Below are positions 1 to 12,100 of a stretch of 64,000 nt of DNA, piece after piece. The stretch is from Pseudophaeomoniella oleicola (taxonomy: Eukaryota; Ascomycota; Eurotiomycetes; Phaeomoniellales; Phaeomoniellaceae), in NCBI GenBank assembly GCA_003868215.1, contig QWDQ01000013.1:62001-126000 (forward strand), written 5' to 3'. The number at the start of each line of letters is the position of its first letter. The first letter of the stretch is position 1. The notes under the pieces were generated by a model, which was not told the origin of the DNA, searched no databases, and saw only the letters and a list, made by a program, of their open reading frames with translations. The position numbers were made by a program, and so were the translations under genes.

Positions 1-530
1 TCGGGTGGATCTTCGAAACCTTCCATGTCCTTTCATTTGTCCCAAAGGAGGTAGATCACCAGACCTTGGATTCCACTGCGTTGCCGCACCGTATATCTGA
101 GATTTTTGGTCTTCGTTCAAGAATGTAGCGGTCACGTCAGGGATGATATCGTCTAGCTTGTCATTGTGGTGCGTCAAGATCTCAGAATAACAACGCCCAA
201 TTCGTGGTTGAAAGACTTGACTTGAAGGTCTCCTAAAAGTGGAACATGATCGAACAGTGTGAAGCGAATTTGTCGAATCACTTGTGCAATCAGGTGCTGG
301 ATGCAAGTCCTTTTCCACCACGCTACTTGCCACGCTGCTTTGTGACGGCGACAGCAACCCTTCTCTTTCGAGCCTTTCTCGTGATCGTGCAACCTGTTTT
401 TCAAAGCGAGCGCGATGTAGACGATCGCTTGGGCCTAGGAGAAGTCAGACAAAAGACTTGAGAGTGAAGCGCTCGCGAGCTCACCTCTTCCAGCTATGCT
501 TTCAATGATACTGTCCATAAGACTGGTCAT
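1..530 (-). CDS. 5' part of an unknown protein, running off the left edge
   Basis: No family recognised. A two-exon model reads openly to the window edge. Exon 1 is 530-485, starting MTSLMDSIIESIAGR, followed by a GTGAGC donor. A 50-nt intron ends in CTCCTAG at 435, and exon 2 is 434-1 with 144 whole codons and no stop. The product is charged and polar near the start (coiled-coil-like RARFEKQVARSRERLERE), then Ser-rich, then has a more folded-looking stretch (YSEILTHHNDKLDDIIPDV, further FLNEDQKSQIYGAATQWNP). No signal peptide or TM segment is visible. The C-terminus lies outside the window. The start is the first in-frame ATG after a TGA; an upstream exon is possible because CAG|GTGGGT occurs at about 569-565. 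The splice pair and protein-like composition support coding; the missing 3' part and lack of a known family limit confidence. Confidence 0.5.
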
Positions 531-3025
531 AGTGCGGATTCAAGGACAGTCGTCACGATTAACCCACCTGAAAGAAGCCAACAAGTTGTTTATGGCGCCC
601 AAAAGTGCGCACGACACCTTCAGCAATAGCAGTTGAATGGAATATCAGCAGTGAGGTTCAAGGGAAGCCTGAGTCAAAGGAGTAACGCAAAGACCAGACG
701 TGCGAAAAGTGCAACGCTTTAGAACGGTGTAAATTGTCGCAAATCGCAGATTGCGAAGAGTAAGAAAATGGTCGCAAGGTAACTGAAAGTGATGCGATAG
801 CAATCACGCAGAGCCTTTGTTGAAAATACAGATCAAACGAAATACTTGGGAACCTTTCATTTACTCGCTTAAGGGATGAATCGATCTGGTTTAGGGAAAT
901 AGTGAAGTCAACGGAGAAAGCGAAGCCTCACTTGACCACCTTCCTCAGATTTGATATGAAGCCCTCGTCACTCCATATTGGACTGCAAAGTTGGCGACCT
1001 CGCCTTCAGACACGGCAGTACCGTTCTTTCAGGAATTGCTCTCTTCACTGAACAGATCAGTCTGTTGTGCAGCCACAGAGGAATATCATCAGCTTGACTA
1101 TCATTAATCAAAGTCACTCGAATGCTCTGAGAGTTCGGATTTGGGAGTTCTTTCTCAGGGAAGCCACTTCCATTATGAGATGTAATTTAAAGACATACCT
1201 TAGCCATGGCTGGATGATCAAGTTGTCTGAACAAGTGAGAAAGCTCTCTTGTATCACAGCATAGCTGATGTTTGTCATACCTTGCACTAGAGCTTCCTTG
1301 TCAATCTTCATACTATCTCAAGACGACTGTGCGGGTCGGTCTCTCCATCCATACCAGAGCCGTACGCAGTCGCGGTCAACGCCCCGTTCTTTCACACTAG
1401 GATCTGTCAAAAGCAGATCTCAGTAGACGGATGTGGAAGACTTTGGTCTGTTGCATCATCCCGCCACACCAACCCAAGTATGCAAAGGAGTTAGGCAGGT
1501 GAATGAGCACGACATTAGATCAAAAGTGAATGAAATATAAGCAATGACGATGATTGGAATCGCATGAGATCGAGTGAGGCACATCGTTCTGGACAATGCC
1601 ACAAACAAATCAAGTTGTCATGTATCCATCATGAGCTGAACATTCACCGCTGGCCTAGGCGACGCATGCGAAGAGCCGCTATCAGATTGTGCAGCTGGTG
1701 GCACACTGTCGTGGGATTGATGTTGAAAAGCAGCAAGGCTTCCTGTCTTTGAAACAGGTTCAGCCACATGGCATGTCAGCTGAACAGCGTTGCAACTGAG
1801 TAGTTAAACCAAATTTGTTGAAGTTTGAAGTTGATCACCGGCATGGCGGTCCAAGAGGTGAAGGCTTGAAGCTCCTTGGCCACAAATGGCAACCTGTCTG
1901 CCAGCCCCACTGCTTTGGAAATCGGACATATCAAAACTCCCAAAATCCGATGCTGGCGGTCTGCAAAGAGGCTGTGGCAGCCTCATGTTTAAAGGCGTCA
2001 CAACAAAACGCAACTTGAGGTATGGTACGGAGTGGAGGTATGCAGTTGGAGCATACTGACGCCCGGAAGGGTACTTGATCATCAACTTTGCAGCCAGGTA
2101 CAAGCGAGTTTGGACCCCCTTCCCCCGAGAAGTCCTGCAGGTAGCCGTAATGGCATGAGTGATCAGTAACGTCTGCAATGCCTTTACGCAGATAATAGCA
2201 GATGCCAATATAGAGGATATACCACTCCCTTCAAGAGCGCCAAGTAAAGGTGCAGAGGAGAAGGGCTGGTAGATATGAACAATCATGAGACCGAGTCAGA
2301 GGGTCACACAAACTTATACTTGGCTCAGGCAACCTGTCCTACCTCTGCAGGATCTTACTGTGATCGGAAGATCTCATGACACTTCTCTACTGGATATCAT
2401 GATTGGACCAGGCTGGAGTAGAGACCGGAAGTCGACGACCCACCGATATGATATCTCGGTGTCGGACTATGATACCATACCGCAATGAGGTTCCGAAGGA
2501 GGATGAGGATCAGAATGAGACTGAGATCAATAGGAACCGGAGACAGAGGCAGTGTTTACTGTCATATCAAATTGTATGGAGCACAATGCTTCTCATTAGA
2601 GCAAGGTGTTGAAGCTTTCCTAGACGCGGTAACTAACTAAGATTCAGTCAAAGAAAGCAAAAATGAGAAAATTTCGAAGGGTGGACGGTTGTGGGTCGAA
2701 ATAGAATAATACGCAATTCCGAATCTTTCATCTCAGAAGCACCGAATTCGCCTTTACTCTGCCGACATCCACTAACTTAATCATTATCATAGTCAAAATC
2801 TAGGCGGGACGATACTATTTACAGACTCGCTGGAGACTCGTTTGTGATATCTCATCTTCTTCCTCAACTTCTCTCTGTGTACGCCTTGTTGGAAGTTCAG
2901 TCCAATTGGTGTTACTGTAACGTTATCAGGTGTCGAAACCCCTCTTCGTCCCCTCTCCGATATCGTCCATTTGACAACGACCCCGATCGATTTCACAGAG
3001 TCGACACGCTATCAATCCTACAGCC
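531..3025. other. Gene-poor stretch, about 2.5 kb
   Basis: No ORF here is convincing. The longest, a 160-codon minus-strand frame at 1804-2286, has random-looking composition and no partner exon. A short minus-strand pair at 1311-1200 (MKIDKEALVQ, then GTATGA..TTCAG) could be an exon but leads nowhere. The last few hundred bases are the promoter and 5' leader of the APS kinase gene. Confidence 0.5.
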
Positions 3026-4317
3026 ATGGCAACGTATGTGGTTTCTATTATCTTTTCATTTTCACATTGGTCTTTAGTCTGATCATGCCTTTCTGTTGAA
3101 ACCTGCCACGTCAAACCCTCCATGCATCGCAGGCCTGTCCCCTTGACTTGGTCGCCCGAGTCTTGGCATCTGGTTGGCTTCCGTTTCTTCTTCCTTTGAC
3201 TATGCATGTACACCTGTCTGCATTTCGGTGTCAGGTCTTCATGTAACTGGCCCAGAGAAGCGATCTTGGGTCTTTATCCTGAGCCTGGGATACTGGCTTG
3301 TCTACCTGAGCACCTGTATCTTCCATCACATCTAGGATGGCTGTCATCTACATCATTGCTGCTTCGACGTACCCGCTCATCGGTTGCTCTTCCCAAAAAC
3401 GGTTACATATGCTGCCATATGAATGCGTCCTTCACCTTTCCTCTTGGTGCACTCCATTCCACGATCTGGACAATCTACTGCCCGTCAATCATCTTATTGC
3501 TACCACCGTTACAGCCAATCCCCTAAAGATTTCTTTTGCGTTACCTTTCCGCAGACTAGTGGTTCCTTACTCCTTTGCAATGCATTCTTTCTACCCTCTT
3601 CTCCGATTTTGCAAAACCACGCTCCCACTGTGCCAGATACAAAAGACTCCTTTCTAACATCTCCCCCTTCCCCACAGTAACATCAGCTGGCACCCCACTC
3701 CCTTGACGCCGAGCATCCGCTCTGCCCTCCGCCACCAGAATGGCTTGACGATCTGGCTGACCGGGCTCTCTGCGTCTGGAAAATCCACGATCGCCGTCGC
3801 GCTCGAACAAGCTCTCCTCCGTCCACCTTACAACCTTGGCGCCTACCGCCTAGACGGCGACAACATCCGCTTCGGACTCAACAAGGACCTCGGCTTCAGC
3901 CCTGCCGACCGCACCGAAAACATCCGCCGTATCGCCGAGGTTGCCAAACTCTTCGCCGACAGCGCCACCATCGCCATCACCTCCTTCATCTCCCCCTACC
4001 GCGCGGACCGCGACCTCGCCCGCAGCCTGCACGACGCTCCCCGCCCCGGTGGTGAATCCGGCGTCCCCTTCGTCGAAGTCTGGATCGACGTTCCCGTCGA
4101 GGTCGCCGAGCAGCGCGACCCAAAGGGCCTGTACAAGAAGGCGCGCGAAGGCATCATCCCCGAATTCACGGGAATCAGTGCCCCGTACGAGGAGCCGCTG
4201 CGGCCCGAGGTGCACGTCAAGAGCGCCGAGAAGAGTGTTGAGGACGCGGTCAAGCAGATCGTCGAGTATCTGGAATCGAAGGGGTATCTGGAACGGGTCG
4301 AGGGACCTACCGAATGA
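3026..4317 (+). CDS. MET14: Adenylyl-sulfate (APS) kinase
   Basis: Phosphorylates adenosine 5'-phosphosulfate to PAPS with ATP, the second step of sulfate assimilation, in the cytosol. Exon 1 is only 8 nt (3026-3033, ATGGCAAC). A 644-nt intron (GTATGT..CCCACAG) follows, and exon 2 is 3678-4317. Joined they read [20 protein letters not shown] and give 215 aa, close to the usual 200-210 for fungal enzymes. The N-terminal MATNI matches the family, which is why this start and intron were chosen. The P-loop GLSASGKST is at residues 32-40, followed by the APS-binding DGDNIR, then [17 protein letters not shown] and the [10 protein letters not shown] lid region. C-terminal codons are strongly C-ending, as in a highly expressed gene. 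The gene converges with VMA5. The long intron behind a tiny exon is unusual for this window and may carry regulation; that is inference. Confidence 0.95.
3034..3677 (+). other. 644-nt intron after the 8-nt first exon of APS kinase
   Basis: Begins GTATGTGG and ends CCCCACAG, with a pyrimidine-rich final 100 nt. It contains overlapping open frames of about 85-106 codons, but these are low in family signal and rich in Pro, Ser and Leu, as expected of C/T-rich intron DNA. It is roughly ten times the length of the other introns here. Confidence 0.8.
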
Positions 4318-4971
4318 GATTTGTTTGTGGTGTCAAACCTTTGAATTAGATTAGATTAACCCTATCAATGACATCCTTGTCCGCCGCTGAAATGAAAATG
4401 GAAATCTCCAACCAAGAAAAATAAACGAAAAGGTCTGCTTGTTCTCGGAATTTCTTGTAATACATCACCCGTGCTAACGTCACCTCCAATATCAATGTAC
4501 CTACCTATACCCATGTAATGTGTCGAAAGTCGTTCTATATGTTAATTATTAGTACGTATGTATGTATGTATGTATGTAGGGTTATACAAGGTATTTGAAT
4601 ATATCTAAGATAATTCGCTAATAGAGGGAATGATGGAAAGGGAACCCGATAAATTACTGATTGACTGAATGACGGATTGACTGGGTTTCAAATCACACAT
4701 GGCAAACGCATGTATACATGTAAATATATACATACTTACAGACATAGAGACATAGAGATATCGCTTCGCGCCTTGTACTGGACTGGAATGTACTGTAGTG
4801 GGCTGTACTCATGGATGTATTGTTCGCATGAATATACAGTTGATGAGATGGATGGGTTGGAAGAACAAGACCTGCTACTTCTACTACTACTACAGCTTTC
4901 ACGCCTCAACCAACTCTCCCTCCCCCTCCCCCCTTAAACCTGATCTTTTCCCACAGATCCGAACTGATCGA
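4318..4971. other. Convergent 3' region of APS kinase and VMA5
   Basis: AT-rich terminator region with no gene seen. It holds a (GTAT)n run at 4556-4578 and a C/T-rich patch at 4911-4934 just outside the VMA5 stop. Confidence 0.6.
4556..4578. repeat. (GTAT)n microsatellite
   Basis: Between five and six uninterrupted GTAT units in the shared 3' region of two convergent genes. The same tetranucleotide recurs at 25491-25515. Confidence 0.9.
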
Positions 4972-6475
4972 TCATTCAACTTCCAATTCATAGCACACGT
5001 ATGCCGTATACTCGGAGCCTTCTGTTGCTTGGCCTGCTGCTTGCAAATCGGCGCTGACAGCGCTGTCGTCTTTGGTCGGTTTGCCCTTCTTGTCCTTGCC
5101 GAAAGCGTTGCCGCCGAGGAAGTAAAAGGCAGAGTCCAGACCTTTGCGGACTTTCGAGGATGATTTTGGCGTTGTCTTTGCGAAAGGTCAGTCAGTATAT
5201 ATATTGGAATGAAACGGTGGGAGATATCGTAACGGCAGGCCACGGCTGTAGCAACGGCCAACATTGCGAAATGTAACCAATAAAGCTGAACAGCGAATGG
5301 GAGATTCATAAACTCACCTTTATCAACGCTGCCGTGAAATCTAACGGCAAGCCGTATCTCAGTACGGTCTCAACGAACACCCTCAAAACGATAACGTGGA
5401 CCCAGCACATGACACTCTCGCTCCATCCAGTCCGGGCCATTCGTAACGTTTCACCCCATAGTCTCCTCTCCTCCTTTTCACTTTTCTCTACCTCTCTCGC
5501 CTCCTCTTCTTTTCCTCCTTCCTTAAACTTGAAGTCTCGAGGTATCCATTTACGTTCCCTGCATTTGTGAACGAACTCTTGGGAATGCTTTTTGAAAGTC
5601 GTGACCGCATATAAAGCAAATTCACTATCCTGAGTGACTAGAGTACCGGAGCGAGGTACGACCATAGGTGATACAGTCTCGTAGGACTTGAGGAATTCTT
5701 TCTGGAGCGGGAGAGGCACAGCGACGAGATGCGTTTCGATGTATTCCGATCCGGCGGAGTCGTCGTCATCACGCCTCGAAGCTTCGCTGCTAAAGGCGTT
5801 CTGGACGAGAATTTTGGGATCAACGACAGAGATCAAAGACTTGGTAGAGAGGTTGCCGGTTTGTTTGCGTTGTAACGCTGCAAGGTTGCTTTTGGAGGTA
5901 TTATATTGTTGGTAACGAGCTCGCACATCGTTGTCAATAGATTGCGTCTCCTACAAGCAAGTTAGCACATATGGATGATATATCAGTCCCAGTATTGACC
6001 CGACCTTGTGTAACAGATCTAACAACTCTGAAAGTGGCTTATCTGCTCGATATTTGACCTTGTTCCACGCAAAGGTTCTCAAATACTGTTCCAACGGTTC
6101 TGTAACCAACATTAGCATCGCAGACAGACTGAGACCCCGCCTTTCAGCAATGAAGACAGACGCACTATCATTGACAACCTTCATGCTCTCAATTTTGGCC
6201 TGATCACCTTCCAACACATTCTTCAGCGCATCCCCCACTTTGTTGGCAACCCCTTCACATGTGCTTTGGAGCTTCGCTAGTTCATCCGCCTGTTGTACTA
6301 ACGCATCCAAGGTGCCAATCTTGAACTCTGGTATCGTTATCGGGAGTGCGGTTCCTTCTCTTGCTGCTGCGTTCTGTACCGCTGCCAGAGCATCGCTGGA
6401 ATGACTCGATGGTACGACGGAATTTGGCACCGAGACGAACAGAAAGGAGGCCTTTTCCTTCGACATCGTGGCCAA
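4972..6475 (-). CDS. VMA5: V-type proton ATPase subunit C
   Basis: Peripheral stalk subunit that links V1 to V0 of the vacuolar proton pump and takes part in reversible disassembly. Three exons: 6475-6005, 5950-5318 and 5175-4972, with introns of 54 and 142 nt. The first donor reads GTCGGG, which is weak, but the join LLDLLHK|ETQSIDNDVRARY fits the family exactly. Family hallmarks are TLDALVQQADELAKL near residue 45, LSVVD-like SLISVVDPKILVQN, IPRDFKF in the middle, and the C-terminal SSKVRKGLDSAFYFLGGNAF ending ELEVE. Total 435 aa, longer than the roughly 390 of yeast, partly because of an acidic KEEEAREVEKSEKEE insert before the final helices. Two ATGs lie close together (6475 and 6466); the family start favours MSKEKASF. 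The last exon is too short to be seen as an ORF by itself. Confidence 0.93.
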
Positions 6476-7065
6476 GTGGAAGGAAACGGTGAGACTGCGA
6501 AGAGAACTCGACTTTCACTCGCGCAATTTAATTGTTGAGAGCCTGATAGCGAAATCTAGACGTTGAATGCGAAGCTCTTCGGAATTGAAGCTATGTCATT
6601 TCGTCCCGTCGATCGGCCAATTGGTCCCGCGGAGCTTTTCAAAAGGAAGCACCAGCAATACATCCTAATTTACATCAATCTTCGCTACGTAGATGAGATA
6701 TGTATGTGCTGCATGTTCTATCACTCTGTTTCTTCGACAATGGAAGCCTTGGTCTTTGCAAGTAGCCAAGTCCTTTTCAGGTTGTTACAAATCCATATCA
6801 ATTCTTTACGCGCACTATTCCTGTATGTGAAAGTAATCCCCAGGCTGCCATCCCAAGTAATCTATCTCTATGACCAAACGGGATTCCTCCCCTGGACTCT
6901 GCTCAAGATTTTCGAAACGCTCCATATGATAGTACATTTGCTTCAACTTGTATCTTGCAAATATCCTGAATCAGCTGCCACTCTATGAGATCATCCACTA
7001 GGGGACTGCTCTGCCAATGCCGAACTCCATGCGAGAATACAGGTAAATCAATTGTATTCCCTAAG
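6476..7065. other. VMA5 promoter and thioesterase 3' region
   Basis: A 590-bp gap between two minus-strand genes. A plus-strand 141-codon frame at 6563-6988 is present but lacks any recognisable domain and is taken as chance. Confidence 0.5.
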
Positions 7066-8106
7066 TTAAGTGACCTTATACAAGCTTGTGAACGCCTATG
7101 AGTAATGGTCAGTGGACGGTCTTTCCTTCTCGACAGCGAATGGTGTGTTACCTTTGCACCCTTAGGTTCAATAAACAATGCCTTTGCCGAAGCCAAGAGC
7201 TCTGGCTCCTCTCCCTCACCTACCAGAGTCTCAATGTGGCCTTCGACAAATGCCTTTCTGCCTTCTACGCTCGTGGTCTTGGCTCTCAACACGAAGTACG
7301 AGCCTGTCATAGCTGGTTTCTTGTATTCGATGTTCAGCATTGCCGTCACACCGACCTTGTTGGGTAGCGCTGGGAAACAACACCTCGCAAGCGTCTCATC
7401 CAATAATGTCGCAAGAAGACCGCCATGCACGATCCCTGGATGTCCCGATACATCAGATCCAAGGTAGAATATTGAAACGAGAGTGTGGGACGTAGTATCA
7501 TGGAAGTAGAACGGCGGAACCACGATCTTATCAGAACCTGCCAGTGTCCCTCCGGTAAGATTATGACCTCGGATTTCTTGCGGAATCTTAAGGTGCGGCC
7601 GGCTCTCTGCATATTGAGGATCCTGTCGTAGCTTTTCCGCCAGCGGGTGATGCTTTATATGCTCGTCTATCTCCCGCGCAGTCTCATCGGGGGCTTGGTA
7701 GAGGGAGAGTGTCTCCTCGTCGGTTGGCATTGAACCCATGAAGAAAATTGGGAGGGGGAACAAGTTCTCTACCCCGAAGAGGAAGGTGTATGCAAATGTC
7801 GCAAGGCTGACAACTGAGAAAAAGATGATCCGTGGGAGACGACTAGACTGTCGTGTGCTTTGAACGACAACTATGAGCGCAACGTTAGCCTTGAGACGCA
7901 CGATAAGAAGAAAAGTACGCAAGCCCACCTGTAGAGTAGGAAGCACGACCCGGAAAGCGTCGTTTGGGGTATAGATATCTGGTCGGCGATAACGAGGCTG
8001 ACTTGGAAAAAGGCTGTTGTACTCTATATGACCATAAGGGAGGAGGCTGGGAGAGGAACAGCTGCAACGGGCGACTCGACCTGCTTAGACGTGGGTGACG
8101 AAGCAT
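7066..8106 (-). CDS. Membrane-anchored hotdog-fold thioesterase (THEM4/PaaI-like)
   Basis: Predicted acyl-CoA thioesterase. Exons 8106-7929, 7870-7152 and 7095-7066 give 308 aa. The last exon encodes only AFTSLYKVT and is the least certain part. The N-terminus is rich in Arg and Ser without acidic residues, like a mitochondrial presequence. A hydrophobic segment follows at about residues 74-94 (IIFFSVVSLATFAYTFLFGV). The hotdog domain spans roughly 150-295. Its HPGIVHGGLLATLLDE stretch holds the conserved HGG loop (His208) and the helix acid characteristic of the PaaI/THEM group. This layout (presequence, one TM, hotdog) is common to fungal homologues I remember; substrate is unknown. The start at MLRHPRLSRSS was preferred to further upstream ATGs because it begins the presequence-like region. 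Confidence 0.85.
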
Positions 8107-9145
8107 CTGGAAATCGAGAACGAAAGCATCGGGGGACAATGGACTTTTTAGTGGGCAAAGAAGATTGGGCGTGGGGGGAGACGGATAAGAGGAAACGCCG
8201 TTGAGGCTCGAAAAAGATCCCACTCCAAGTGGAAAGCTTGTCGTTAACGGGTGAAGTTAGTCGTAGCCGTCCGGAGCAGGCCAAGAGCCAACAAAGATAT
8301 TGTGATGCCCGATCCGATATATCAAAGCGTTGACGAGCGAGCGCAACGGAAATCTCCTGTTGATCTGTCCCACTCGAATCTGATCTCGTCAAGTCGGGAA
8401 AGAGACAAGCGAGCAAGGTTCAGTTGGTAGTCCGCAATCCAACCGGAAAGTCGGTGAAACGATTATCCCGTTCAACCTCGGTATATAGAAACCAAATACG
8501 AGAAAATATATATGGAAAATACCTAGGTAACCTGAAAGGTAGTCAACGGATTCTGCATATGATCAGGTTGCTCGCCGTATCGGGTTCCTTGACACCAACT
8601 CCGCCGTACTAGCAATTTCAATGAGAAACGCTGTGGTTTTGTTGGGAATATCACTTGAAGTGGAGGGGTGTCGGCCCCTGGTCCGCGTCTCGATACCGCG
8701 ATCCTAGCGAAGGTGGCCATATATGGACGACAGGGAATTCCGATGTATCACGTCTCACTTCTAGTAACCTGTCTTTGGGTTGGACGATATTGGATCTAAG
8801 ATAATATGTATTGTGATTTATCGCGGCAAGAGGCTTTCACCTTGGCGTCCTTGACGAAAAGGCGACTCTATGTACAAAACGCCTACACTGTCTATGAACT
8901 CTTGGTTTGATCCATACCACCCGATGCTGAATTTTTGTGGTGGTGCGAAAGTGCATTCCCGGCTCCTTATTGGAGCAACGCCCGCCAGAATATGAAAGCG
9001 CCGAAAACGAGAGACACCGGCGAGGTGCGGTGTTACATATAAAATAGGTCAGGCTGTACAGTGCGTTGCAATAAATGAAAGAGAACTTGACGCTGAAGCC
9101 AAAGTCGAAGTAAGACAGAGGAACCAAGGTGGGAGAAAAGGGGGA
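8107..9145. other. Thioesterase promoter and Ca2+-ATPase 3' region
   Basis: About 1 kb without a supported gene. It contains one copy of the palindrome TACCTAGGTA at 8520-8529. Confidence 0.5.
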
Positions 9146-12100
9146 TCAACCTTGGGACTCCCCTGCCGTTACGGAAGAACGTCGGGAATGAGGACGACGA
9201 CCTCTACTTGAAGAAGCTCGAAGGTGTGGGACAGGTGGTGCACCTTCAAAATGGGGTGCAAGTTCGGGATTTTGACTAGGCGGCACCTTGCTGTGCAATG
9301 GAAGTTCGGCGATAATTGGGTCGTCGGCATCAGTGTCAGGGTGGACCTCGATTCCTGGTTGTTTATCAATCCCAGAATGGGCTCGAGAACGAGTCCAGCG
9401 GGTAGAATCACTCTCACTAGGCCTTCCTTCGATCGGAGAAAAGCCACCTGCGATACCTCCAGCAATAATTCCAACCATGGCGGCCGCTGGACCGAAGGCC
9501 GAATTAGACCTCGTACGGCGACGTGGACGTGACTCGGGTGTAGGAGGGTTGGATGACAGCTCGGTCGCTGTGAACTCGGTCTCGGGAGTGCGTGGCAGCG
9601 AGCTATTGGATCTTGATCTCGAAGGGCTGCGTGACCTTGGCATGAAAGTCTCCCTCGGATGTTGTAGTCTGTAGGCTAGGCCAGCCATACGTCCACCTCT
9701 AACCTTCTTAAGGAATGTCAATTCGTCCCGGATCTCCTCTAGCGCCGGATTCCATTCTTGATGTCCGGCCTCTTCGTTCGAAACGAAGAGCTTCGGTCCA
9801 GAGGATTTGCGGTAAGGTATCTTAGGCAGAAGACTCGAGATGAATTCATCTGGGATCAAGCGAATGACAATAGCCACAGGGATGGAAATGAAGCCCAAGA
9901 TCAATGAAATGCCCCATTGAGCACCATTCAACCTTGTGACTGCAAACGCAGCTCCACCAACAAAGACGATGAGAATCTGACCACCTATTATGATGAGTTG
10001 AATTCCCAAAAACCACTTGTTCCGGAACATTCCCTCAAAGATGTTCAGTCTGTTATCGAGGCGCCGACTGTTATACTGATTGAATATTTGCATCCAGACG
10101 AATGTATTGAACACGAGAGTTCTCAACTGCCTACTCTGCGACGAGTCATAGCCGAGGATTGATCTGCCCGCAAAGTTCAGCACAAAGGTCACGACAAGTT
10201 GGTATATCGATTGGCCGATAATCATCTTCCACATAGTAAGGGTAATCAAAGGTGCAGATTTCGGTTCCGGTCGTCTCTTCAATAGACTCGGATTTGGTGG
10301 ATCTGTGGCCAGAGCAAGCGCAGCAAAAGTATCCATGATAAGATTGACCCAGAGCAACTGCACGGCAGTGAGAACGGACGTCTCATTTCCACTGGCCACG
10401 GCCGAAACGAAGGTGAGGATGACAGCAGTGATGTTGACGGTAACTTGGAACTATTATCAGATGTCAGTGAATAGACCAGTGAACTTGTTTGGACAAACCA
10501 TACCTGAAGGAATTTCTTGACAGCATCGTTCACAGTTCTGCCCCAGGAAATAGCTTTTACGATGGAGGCAAAGTTGTCGTCCATGAGAATGATAGCGGAT
10601 GCTTCCTTAGCAACTTCAGTTCCTGCAATACCCATCGAAAATCCGACGTCCGCTGCTTTCAGGGCTGGTGCATCATTGGTACCATCTCCCGTCACAGCAA
10701 CAGTCTCGCCTAGTTTTTTCAAATGTTTAACCAATATTTCCTTGTCCTGGGGACTCGAGCGTGCTAGGACCTGCAAGCGTGGGATGATCTGGTCCATCTG
10801 ATTCTTCGAGAGTTTTCTGAAAACAGGACCCTCCATTGCAACACCTCCCTTGGTGAAAATGCCGCATTCTTGAGCAATAGCCTTCGCTGTCATTACGTTG
10901 TCTCCAGTAACCATACGAACGAAGACACCGGCGCCGATGCAGTCCTTAACCGCATCCGTTACTCCCAGACGCAAAGGATCTTGGATTCCCACAAGAGCTA
11001 AGAACGTCATATCTTTGAAGACCTTTTCAAACTTAGCCTGGCGGCGATCTTCTTCCATAGTAGGAACTCCTCGTGGTGGCCAGCTCTCGAAATCTCGATA
11101 CAACAATCCAATGGTTCGTAATGACTGTCCGGCATAATTTTTGACCAACTGAGAAAGAGTGCGTGCATTTTGTTCGGTCATGGTACTGTCTGTAGTATCC
11201 TTGGTGGGGTCGCGGATAATTCTCGTGCATCGTGCGATCAAGATCTCGGAGGCACCTTTGACGAGCATCCGATACTTGCCATTGGTAAGCTTGATGATGA
11301 TGGCCATGCATTTCCGCCCCGAATCAAAAGGTACCATTTGCACAACCTCCGCATTAGAGCGTTCCTCTGAGACAGAAGTCATGCCAAGGAAATCCTTCGC
11401 GAAATGGAGGAGGGCAGTCTCTGTCTTAGAGCCGATAAACCCCTGTTGACCATCCTCTTCAGCCTCGAATGCCGTTGAATTCAACGTGATGGAATCTTTC
11501 ATCAACTGCTTGACATCACCAGCCAGTGTCGATGTGAACTCAGAAGGCGACACGCCATCGCTACCCCGAGAGGAGACTGCCTCACCGTTTTGCTCCGCGG
11601 TCTCGCTGGCGGTCTTCTGTCTGTCGTTGAATCGGGACGATGTACCTATCGTTCCAGCAACCACAGTCATCTTGTTCTGTGTCAATGTACCCGTCTTGTC
11701 TGAGCAAATTGTGGTTGCATTTCCCATCGTCTCGCAAGCTCTCAATAGTCTGACAAGGTTGTTGTCCTTCAACATTCTTGTAGTCGCAAATGCCAATGCC
11801 AACGTTACAGCAAGGGGAAGGCCCTCAGGAACCGCCACTACGACAACTGTAACCGACACGATGAAAATCTGGAGGAAAGCTTGACCTTTTGCGTCCGCAC
11901 CCGAGATCTCGTGGAGTTGTGCTAGGAATTTGATAAAGGTGACAATAAATAGCAAGAGTCCAGCAGCCAGACCCAGCTTGGCAATATACTCGGCAAGCAC
12001 GTTGAGCTTCGATTGGAGAGGTGTAGTTTGGCCTTCGTCTTGTAAAGACATCATAATCTTACCGTAGCTTGAGTTGACACCAACAGAAGTGACAAGGAAC

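Noticed and set aside
1804-2286. 160-codon minus-strand ORF
   Set aside because: Composition looks random, no domain, no splice partner, and it overlaps equally long frames on the other strand.
3206-3657. Overlapping plus-strand ORFs of about 106 codons
   Set aside because: They lie wholly inside the APS kinase intron and reflect C/T-rich DNA.
3850-4253. Long antisense ORFs under APS kinase
   Set aside because: Shadow frames caused by strong GC at third codon positions.
9224-9674. Plus-strand ORFs opposite the Ca2+-ATPase tail
   Set aside because: Antisense shadows of the Arg/Ser-rich C-terminus.
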